This document shows, one piece after another, positions 57,994 through 64,000 of a DNA stretch of 64,000 nt; the stretch's first letter is position 1; each line of letters begins with the position of its first letter. Location of the stretch: the NCBI RefSeq assembly GCF_003614975.1, contig NZ_QZWI01000017.1:1-64000 (forward strand). Reading direction: 5' to 3'. Origin of the DNA: Rahnella bruchi. Its GTDB lineage: Bacteria; Pseudomonadota; Gammaproteobacteria; Enterobacterales; Enterobacteriaceae. A program made the translations under genes and the position numbers. The notes beneath the pieces are model-generated. The model was not told where the DNA came from, did not search any database, and was given only the letters and a program-made list of their open reading frames with translations.

Positions 57994-58033
57994 TTTTGCT
58001 CCCTCCCCGCCTCACCCTTCACAGGGAGAAGAA
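57994..58033. repeat. GC-rich inverted element in the chemoreceptor-fhuE gap
   Basis: GCTCCCTCCCC...CAGGGAG in the otherwise AT-rich 511-base gap. It shares the CTCC(C)TCCCC arm with the hairpin at 60516, so both may be copies of one dispersed intergenic repeat. Apart from this and the Fur box I see nothing else in the gap. Confidence 0.4.
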
Positions 58034-58081
58034 CGGCAGTAAATCCGGATGGCTGTAATATTTATTTACATCGATAAACCC

Positions 58082-58100
58082 AATGCGTATTATTCTCATT
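58082..58100. promoter_or_regulatory. Fur box upstream of fhuE
   Basis: AATGCGTATTATTCTCATT; the reverse strand, AATGAGAATAATACGCATT, is a good match to the 19-bp Fur consensus. It lies 143 bases before the fhuE start. Confidence 0.72.
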
Positions 58101-58242
58101 CGCTTTATTAACTGTGGCTATTTCGTCCTTTCCAGCCCTTGTTCCGGGGGATACTGGCGGGATTTGCTCATGCTGATAAAGCCGTATTCATACAAAAATG
58201 CAGTGGCTTAAAAATAATAAAACAACCGTGCGGAGAGTATTT

Positions 58243-60465
58243 ATGTCATATTTTTCAGGGAATTACGCCGTCAGATGCGTTAAGGGAAACCATAAAAATA
58301 ATTCAGGAAAGAAACTTTCACTTTCCGTCATCGCCCTGCTGGTTTCCTCTTCACTGCATAATGCGTATGCAGCAGAAGCCAGCGCAAAAAACACCGCGGA
58401 AGACACCGTGGTCGTGACCGGCCAGAACGACACCAGCGCGGCTGATACCGCAGCCACTGATTACAGTGTGCCGGTGACCACCGCCGGCACCAAAATGGCG
58501 CTGACTGCGCGCGATATCCCGCAGTCCGTCAGTATTATCAGCAAACAACGCATGCAGGATCAGCAGCTGCAATCGCTGGGTGATGTGCTGCGAAATACCA
58601 CCGGTATCCAGGAAAGTGTCTCTGACCTTGACCGCCGTACCTACTACGCGCGCGGTTTCCTGATCGACAACTATATGGTTGATGGCATCCCGACGACTTT
58701 TGATCCACGCTGGGACATCGGCGATTCCCAGTCCGACACCGCCATTTATGATCGTATCGAAGTCGTCCGCGGCGCGACCGGCCTGATGACCGGTCCGGGT
58801 AATCCGTCGGCTTCCGTCAATCAGGTGCGTAAACACGCCGACAGCAAAGAGTTTACCGGCAACGTTTCTGCCAGTTACGGCAGCTGGAACAAACAACGCT
58901 ATGTGGCGGATTTATCCACCCCGCTGAATGAATCCGGCAGCGTCCGTGGGCGTCTGGTCACCGGTTATCAGGATAAAAACAGCTACGTCGAACGCTACGG
59001 CGCGACCAAGAAATTCGTCTACGCCACTGTCGATGCAGACCTGACCGACTCCACCCTGCTTTCTGCCGGATACGAATTCCAGCAAACCAATACCGACAGT
59101 CCGACCTGGGGCGGCATGCCGCGCTGGTATCTGGACGGCAGTAAAACCGACTACCGACGTGGTTTTAACTCTGCGCCTGACTGGGCGTACAGCGATAAAG
59201 AAACCACTAAGCTCTTCACCACCCTCAAACAATCCTTCGATAACGGCTGGCAGGCAACCCTGAACGGCACACATACCGAATCCCACATCGATTCTAAAAT
59301 GATGTATATTGACGGGACATTCGACAAAACCACCGGCGTCGGTGAATCCGCCTATGCCGGATATCCGGTTGTCGCAGGGACCGGCTATAACACCGGCAAG
59401 CGTAAAGTCGATGGCGTCGATGCCTTTGCCAGCGGCCCGTATCAGCTGTTTGGCCGTCAGCATGAGCTGATGACCGGCGTGAGCTATTCCAGACAGCAGA
59501 ATACCTATTACAGTTCGTTCGCCAATATTTCGACCGAAGAGCTGGGTAACTTCAATGATTTCAACGGACAGTTCCCGGAAACCAACTGGAGCCCGCGTTC
59601 TCTGGCCGAAGACGACACTATCCGTCAAAAATCAGCCTATGTGGCGACGCGTCTGTCACTGGCAGATCCGCTGCATCTGATCGTTGGCGCGCGTTACACC
59701 AACTGGAACTCGCACACGCTGACCGATCAGATCGAGAAGAACAACATCACGCCGTATGCCGGTCTGGTGTTTGACATTAACGATACCTTGTCGACTTACG
59801 CGAGCTATACCTCGGTGTTCCAGCCGCAGACTTACCGTGATATCAACGGCGCATATCTTTCTCCGGTCATCGGTAAAAACTACGAAGCCGGGGTGAAATC
59901 TGACTGGTTTAACAGCCGCCTGACCGCTTCCGTTTCCATCTTCCGCGCGGAACTGGACAACGTCGCGCAGAGTACCGGACGTACGATACCGGGCTCGACC
60001 GACACCGCTTATGAAGGGAAGAACGGTACCGTCAGCCGTGGTGTGGAATTTGAAGTGAACGGAGCACTGACCGATAACTGGCAGATGACGTTCGGTGGCA
60101 CCCGTTACATTGCAGAAGATGAAAACGGTGATGCGGTTAACCCGCAACTGCCGCGCACGCAGCTGAAACTGTTCTCCAGTTACCGTCTTCCGACGTTGCA
60201 GGACCTGACCGTCGGAGGTGGCGTGAACTGGCAAACCCACGTGTGGCAGGACGTCCCTGGCCCGAGCGGTAACGGCACCCGTTACGCGGAACAAGGCAGC
60301 TACGCGCTGGTCAATCTGTTCAGCCGTTATCAGGTGACGAAACAGCTGGCCGTGCAGGCCAACGTCAACAACCTGTTCGACAAGGAATACGACACCAGCG
60401 TGAATCAATATGTGGTTTACGGCGAACCGAGAAATGTGTCGGTGACGGCGAGCTATAGTTTCTGA
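58243..60465 (+). CDS. fhuE: TonB-dependent ferric-coprogen/hydroxamate receptor FhuE, 740 aa
   Basis: An outer-membrane 22-strand receptor with signal peptide (cleavage near AYA-AEA, residue 44), TonB box EDTVVVTG, plug domain (GTKMALTARDIPQSVSIISK; VVRGATGLMTGPGNPSASVN) and barrel ending in the aromatic TASYSF. Long blocks such as LADPLHLIVGARYTNW and TPYAGLVFDINDTLSTYASY are near-identical to E. coli FhuE, which takes up coprogen, ferrioxamine B and rhodotorulic acid. CGGAGAG supports the ATG at 58243. The Fur box upstream implies iron repression. Confidence 0.93.
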   Translation: MSYFSGNYAVRCVKGNHKNNSGKKLSLSVIALLVSSSLHNAYAAEASAKNTAEDTVVVTGQNDTSAADTAATDYSVPVTTAGTKMALTARDIPQSVSIISKQRMQDQQLQSLGDVLRNTTGIQESVSDLDRRTYYARGFLIDNYMVDGIPTTFDPRWDIGDSQSDTAIYDRIEVVRGATGLMTGPGNPSASVNQVRKHADSKEFTGNVSASYGSWNKQRYVADLSTPLNESGSVRGRLVTGYQDKNSYVERYGATKKFVYATVDADLTDSTLLSAGYEFQQTNTDSPTWGGMPRWYLDGSKTDYRRGFNSAPDWAYSDKETTKLFTTLKQSFDNGWQATLNGTHTESHIDSKMMYIDGTFDKTTGVGESAYAGYPVVAGTGYNTGKRKVDGVDAFASGPYQLFGRQHELMTGVSYSRQQNTYYSSFANISTEELGNFNDFNGQFPETNWSPRSLAEDDTIRQKSAYVATRLSLADPLHLIVGARYTNWNSHTLTDQIEKNNITPYAGLVFDINDTLSTYASYTSVFQPQTYRDINGAYLSPVIGKNYEAGVKSDWFNSRLTASVSIFRAELDNVAQSTGRTIPGSTDTAYEGKNGTVSRGVEFEVNGALTDNWQMTFGGTRYIAEDENGDAVNPQLPRTQLKLFSSYRLPTLQDLTVGGGVNWQTHVWQDVPGPSGNGTRYAEQGSYALVNLFSRYQVTKQLAVQANVNNLFDKEYDTSVNQYVVYGEPRNVSVTASYSF

Positions 60466-60515
60466 TTTGCTGAGGCCGCAGCAAAAATTCAAAAGCAGAA
60501 TGTTGTTTCTTTGCT

Positions 60516-60537
60516 CCTCCCCCTGCGAAGGGGGAGG
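60516..60537. repeat. GC-rich perfect hairpin after fhuE
   Basis: CCTCCCCCT, loop GCGA, AGGGGGAGG: a 9-bp stem, 51 bases past the fhuE stop. No T run. Probably a palindromic intergenic repeat; see the related element at 57994. Confidence 0.55.
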
Positions 60538-60699
60538 GACCTGACTGAGATTTGCCTGACCAGCAGACAAAAGGTCAAAGCCGTATTTTTCTTGCACTTC
60601 CACATGAAAACAAGTCAGTCAAATTAGATAACATCCACCAAACAAACCATTACATATTCCGCATACATTTTCGTGCTTTTATAAAGTACCATTAACATC

Positions 60700-61737
60700 A
60701 TGAACACCATCCCCAATCCCCCTGTCTTTGACGGTCATAACGACCTGTTACTTCGCCTGTGGCTGCACGACGCAGCAGATCCTGCTGCTCTGTTCCTTGA
60801 TGGCGCGCTGGACGGACATCTTGATCTCCGGCGTTGTCGGCTGGGCGGCTTCGCTGGCGGCTTATTTGCGGTTTTCGTACCACCCGCTTCGTATATGCCG
60901 CAACTCAGGCCAAACTCACCGGCTGAACCGCATGACGCTTTAGCTATCACACAGGCGCAGATTTCACTGCTTGAACGCATTGAAATGCAGTCCGCCGGAC
61001 GGACCAAAATATGCCGTACGGTCGCCGAAATTGAGCATTGTATTGCTCACGGTGTGCTGGCGATGGTGATGCATATTGAGGGGGCTGAAGCGCTGGGCGA
61101 TGACTTTTCGCGGCTGGAGCTCTGGTATGAAAAAGGGCTGCGCAGCATCGGACCGCTGTGGAATTTACCGAATCAGTTTGGTACCGGCGTGAAAGGCGAT
61201 TTTCCGGGCTCACCTGATACCGGTGACGGCCTGACGCCCGCCGGGCTTGGGTTACTGCGTGAATGCAACCGCAGAAAGATTCTGTTCGATGTCTCGCACA
61301 TGAACGAAAAAGCTTTCTGGCAGACGGCGAAATTCAGCGATGCGCCGCTGGTCGCCACGCATTCCAATGTCCATGCGTTATGCCCGCAGCCGCGCAACCT
61401 GACCGATAAGCAGCTGGCGGCGATCGCCGAGAGCGATGGCTTTGTCGGCGTGAATTTCGGCACAGCTTTTTTACGTACTGATGGAAAACGAAACGGCGAT
61501 ACGCCAGTCACCGAAATTGTTAAACATCTTGATAACCTTCTTGGTAAACTGGGCGAAGAAAATGTCGGTTTTGGTTCGGATTTCGACGGCATCAATGTGC
61601 CGGATGCCCTCGGCGATGTCGCCGGACTGCCCGTTCTGTTGCAGGCCATGTCTGATGCTGGATACGGCAAGACGCTGATCGAAAAAATCGCCTATCGCAA
61701 CTGGCTGAAAGTATTAAAGCAAACGTGGGGTGAATAG
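60700..61737 (+). CDS. Peptidase M19 (membrane-dipeptidase family), 345 aa
   Basis: A zinc dipeptidase of the renal dipeptidase family. Metal-site marks: FDGHNDLLLRL (His-x-Asp), MHIEGAEALG (bridging Glu), VATHSNVHALCPQPRN (His, His) and GFGSDFDGI (Asp). No signal peptide is seen, so it is cytoplasmic here. It stands 170 bases before pqqA on the same strand. Members cleave dipeptides, including ones with D-residues. Its place suggests a part in PqqA turnover or PQQ maturation, but the gap before pqqA allows independent expression. Confidence 0.88.
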   Translation: MNTIPNPPVFDGHNDLLLRLWLHDAADPAALFLDGALDGHLDLRRCRLGGFAGGLFAVFVPPASYMPQLRPNSPAEPHDALAITQAQISLLERIEMQSAGRTKICRTVAEIEHCIAHGVLAMVMHIEGAEALGDDFSRLELWYEKGLRSIGPLWNLPNQFGTGVKGDFPGSPDTGDGLTPAGLGLLRECNRRKILFDVSHMNEKAFWQTAKFSDAPLVATHSNVHALCPQPRNLTDKQLAAIAESDGFVGVNFGTAFLRTDGKRNGDTPVTEIVKHLDNLLGKLGEENVGFGSDFDGINVPDALGDVAGLPVLLQAMSDAGYGKTLIEKIAYRNWLKVLKQTWGE

Positions 61738-61907
61738 CTTTTCATCCGGCATTTTGCACTAATCCCTGTGGCTTACAGGGCAATATCGGTTTGTGCTCAT
61801 CGCAACATTTTCTTAGCCAAACCAGCGATATTTGACAATAAGCCGATCACCTGCCGCAATTAAAGCGGCAGTGAACTTAAAACTGTAATCACCAAGAGGA
61901 CGTTATC

Positions 61908-61979
61908 ATGTGGACTAAACCTTCTTTCGAAGACCTGCGTTTAGGCTTAGAAGTGACTCTGTATATTTCTAACCGCTAA
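61908..61979 (+). CDS. pqqA: PQQ precursor peptide PqqA, 23 aa
   Basis: [20 protein letters not shown] ending SNR. Glu15 and Tyr19 are the residues that PqqE cross-links and that become the PQQ skeleton. AGAGGA lies before the ATG. The length (23) is standard. First gene of the pqq operon; a hairpin follows the stop. Confidence 0.97.
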   Translation: MWTKPSFEDLRLGLEVTLYISNR

Positions 61980-61985
61980 GCCCTT

Positions 61986-62009
61986 ATGCCCACGGCTCGC
62001 TGTGGGCAT
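61986..62009 (+). terminator. Intercistronic hairpin between pqqA and pqqB
   Basis: ATGCCCAC, 8-base loop, GTGGGCAT: a perfect 8-bp stem seven bases after pqqA, followed by a C/T-rich stretch. It would favour abundant pqqA message over pqqB-E, as the substrate peptide is consumed stoichiometrically. Confidence 0.75.
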
Positions 62010-62037
62010 CTTTCCTTCCCTTTCCCCTGGTTCTCAC

Positions 62038-62949
62038 ATGCAGATTATCGTACTTGGTTCCGCGGCAGGCGGCGGCTTCCCGCAGTGGAACTGCAATTGC
62101 CCCAATTGTCAGGGCGTGCGCAATGGCTCCATGAAAACCTCCGCGCGCACGCAATCTTCCATTGCTGTCAGCGACAACGGCACCGACTGGGTGCTGTGTA
62201 ACGCCTCGCCGGACATTTGCCACCAGATTGCCGTCACGCCGGAACTGATTAAACACGACGTTTTACGCGGCACTGCGATTGGCTCCATCATCCTGACCGA
62301 CAGCCAGATTGACCACTGCACCGGCCTGCTGAATTTACGCGAAGGCTGCCCGCATCAGGTTTGGTGTACGCCGGAAGTGCATGAAGACCTCACCACTGGT
62401 TTCCCGATTTTCACCATGCTTTCACACTGGAATGGCGGCCTGCAACACCACGCTATCGAGCCGGAGAACAGCTTCTCCGTCGCCGTATGCCCGGATCTGA
62501 AATTCACCGCTATTCCGCTGCTGAGCAATGCCCCGCCGTATTCGAAATATCGCGGCAAGCCGCTGCCCGGCCACAATATTGCGCTGTTTATCGAAGACAC
62601 GAAAACCGGCACCTCGCTGCTGTACGCGCCGGGTCTGGGCGAGCCGGATGACGAGCTGCTGAAGTGGCTCAACAAGGCCGACTGCCTGCTGATTGACGGC
62701 ACGCTGTGGCAGGACAATGAGCTGGCGACCACCGGCGTCGGCCGTAATACCGGTAAAGACATGGGGCATCTGGCCCTTGCCGAAGAACAGGGGCTGATTG
62801 CCCTGCTCTCGTCACTTCCGGCAGAACGCAAAATTCTCATCCATATTAATAATACCAACCCGATCCTTAATGAATCCTCTGCCGAACGGCAGGCGCTGAC
62901 GCAGCAAAACATTGAAGTCAGCCGGGACGGGATGCGCATCAAACTGTAG
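62038..62949 (+). CDS. pqqB: PQQ biosynthesis protein PqqB, 303 aa
   Basis: A metallo-beta-lactamase-fold oxygenase of PQQ synthesis, thought to hydroxylate the PqqA-derived tyrosine. The start [20 protein letters not shown] and [10 protein letters not shown] (structural zinc Cys) is typical; [16 protein letters not shown] replaces the usual HxHxDH metal site as in other PqqB proteins. The ATG at 62038 is the conserved start, although its ribosome site is weak, hinting at coupling to the pqqA message. Confidence 0.96.
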   Translation: MQIIVLGSAAGGGFPQWNCNCPNCQGVRNGSMKTSARTQSSIAVSDNGTDWVLCNASPDICHQIAVTPELIKHDVLRGTAIGSIILTDSQIDHCTGLLNLREGCPHQVWCTPEVHEDLTTGFPIFTMLSHWNGGLQHHAIEPENSFSVAVCPDLKFTAIPLLSNAPPYSKYRGKPLPGHNIALFIEDTKTGTSLLYAPGLGEPDDELLKWLNKADCLLIDGTLWQDNELATTGVGRNTGKDMGHLALAEEQGLIALLSSLPAERKILIHINNTNPILNESSAERQALTQQNIEVSRDGMRIKL

Positions 62950-62961
62950 GTAAACACGATT

Positions 62962-63729
62962 ATGACAACTTCTTCACAACCAGCGTCACCGATGACGCCG
63001 CAGGAATTTGAACAGGCGCTGCGTGCAAAAGGCGCGTTTTATCACATCCATCATCCCTACCATATTGCGATGCATAATGGTCAGGCGACACGCGAGCAAA
63101 TTCAGGGCTGGGTGGCGAACCGCTTCTATTATCAGACCAGCATTCCGTTGAAAGACGCGGCGATCATGGCCAACTGTCCGGACTCACAGACCCGCCGCAA
63201 ATGGGTGCAGCGTATTCTCGATCACGACGGGTATGACGGCAGTGACGGCGGTATCGAAGCGTGGCTGCGTCTGGGTGAAGCGGTCGGTTTAGACCGCGAC
63301 GTGCTGCTTTCAGAAGAAATGGTTTTGCCGGGTGTGCGTTTCGCCGTCGATGCCTACGTCAACTTTGCCCGCCGCGCAGTCTGGCAGGAAGCCGCTTGCA
63401 GCTCGCTGACTGAACTGTTCGCTCCGCAAATCCATCTGGCACGTCTTGATACCTGGCCACAGCATTACAAATGGATTGAGGAAGAAGGTTACGGCTATTT
63501 CCGCGGACGTCTGAGTCAGGCGAACCGCGATGTTGAGCACGGTTTACAGCTGGCGCTGGAATACTGCGATACCGTCGAAAAACAACAGCGCATGCTGGAA
63601 ATCCTGCAATTCAAACTCGACATTCTGTGGAGCATGCTCGACTCCATGACCATGGCTTACGAACTGAACCGCCCGCCCTATCACAGCGTGACGCAACAGG
63701 CGGTCTGGCACAAAGGACGACTTCTGTGA
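62962..63729 (+). CDS. pqqC: Pyrroloquinoline-quinone synthase PqqC, 255 aa
   Basis: A cofactor-free oxidase that performs the final ring closure and eight-electron oxidation to PQQ. An all-helical TenA-like bundle; seen are the active-site segments [31 protein letters not shown] and [20 protein letters not shown]. Length is normal. Starts 12 bases after pqqB and its stop overlaps the pqqD start. Confidence 0.97.
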   Translation: MTTSSQPASPMTPQEFEQALRAKGAFYHIHHPYHIAMHNGQATREQIQGWVANRFYYQTSIPLKDAAIMANCPDSQTRRKWVQRILDHDGYDGSDGGIEAWLRLGEAVGLDRDVLLSEEMVLPGVRFAVDAYVNFARRAVWQEAACSSLTELFAPQIHLARLDTWPQHYKWIEEEGYGYFRGRLSQANRDVEHGLQLALEYCDTVEKQQRMLEILQFKLDILWSMLDSMTMAYELNRPPYHSVTQQAVWHKGRLL

Positions 63730-64000
63730 TCACTATTACCGAGCACTACACGCCGATGTTCCGCCGTGGCTACCGCATGCAGTTTGAAAAAACGCAGGAA
63801 TGCCACGTGATTCTGTATCCGGAAGGGATGGCGAAACTTAACGACAGCGCGACGTTTATTTTGCAGCTGGTCGACGGTGAGCGGACGATTGCCAATATCA
63901 TTGATGAGCTGAATACACGCTTTCCTGAAGCCGGTGGCGTAAACGACGACGTCAAAGATTTCTTCTCTCAGGCCCATGCACAAAAGTGGATTACCTTTCG
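63726..64000 (+). CDS. pqqD: PQQ peptide chaperone PqqD, partial (91 aa seen)
   Basis: Binds PqqA and presents it to the radical-SAM enzyme PqqE. The start is a GTG that overlaps the pqqC stop (GTGA). The winged-helix RRE fold is recognisable in [20 protein letters not shown] and [18 protein letters not shown]. The window ends at residue 91, within a few residues of the expected C-terminus. pqqE is expected to follow. Confidence 0.95.
   Translation, partial: MITITEHYTPMFRRGYRMQFEKTQECHVILYPEGMAKLNDSATFILQLVDGERTIANIIDELNTRFPEAGGVNDDVKDFFSQAHAQKWITF

Overview
The window reads as a chromosome segment of an enterobacterium in the Rahnella/Serratia neighbourhood (Yersiniaceae). Pointers are a class A beta-lactamase of the RAHN type with all four active-site motifs, a pqqABCD operon, a close FhuE homologue, LexA- and CRP-like sites of enterobacterial form, and E. 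coli-like btsT/yjiX/yjiA/btsSR genes. The genus is an inference; no rRNA or tRNA gene is present to anchor it.

Layout. 1-5.6 kb: small unrelated genes (a GNAT acetyltransferase, an aldo/keto reductase beside a LysR gene, a thioesterase) and a TetR/DJ-1-PfpI pair with three copies of a 15-bp operator. 5.6-16.8 kb: a divergent catabolic locus built on two different HpsN/HisD-like dehydrogenases and two related double NTF2/SnoaL-fold proteins, with a LacI regulator, MFS importer, SDR, alpha/beta hydrolase, HpcH/HpaI aldolase and bicupin; I know no described pathway with this gene set. 16.9-23.4 kb: Lrp-type regulator with a DMT exporter, a LexA-boxed umuC without umuD, a secreted hydrolase, an NepI-like MFS exporter and its LysR.

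23.4-29.5 kb: a complete pyruvate-sensing and uptake locus (btsT-yjiX-yjiA facing btsS-btsR) with a CRP site and three 20-bp-spaced BtsR-like repeats. 29.7-32.1 kb: MarR with a divergent TetX-like FAD monooxygenase, a truncated siderophore-binding protein gene and a small membrane protein. 32.2-37.7 kb: treZ-treY (trehalose from glucan), a DUF883 protein, a three-hairpin small-RNA candidate and a lipoprotein.

37.7-45.6 kb: a cargo island bounded by the left end of an IS3-family element and the right end of one, both in the same orientation. It holds a RpiR regulator, DgoA, DgoK, an SSS symporter, RidA, a D-aminoacylase-like deacylase and a DSD1-like PLP lyase. Together these would import an N-acetylated 2-amino-sugar acid, deacetylate it, deaminate it to a 2-keto-3-deoxy acid, phosphorylate it and split it to pyruvate and glyceraldehyde 3-phosphate.

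45.6-57.7 kb: stress and envelope genes (esterase, LysR, serine hydrolase, MscS channel), dat-ddc for 1,3-diaminopropane, an aldo/keto reductase, the beta-lactamase and a chemoreceptor with a C-terminal CheR/CheB-tether-like pentapeptide. 57.7-64 kb: fhuE behind a Fur box, an M19 dipeptidase, then pqqA-B-C-D, cut by the window edge inside pqqD.
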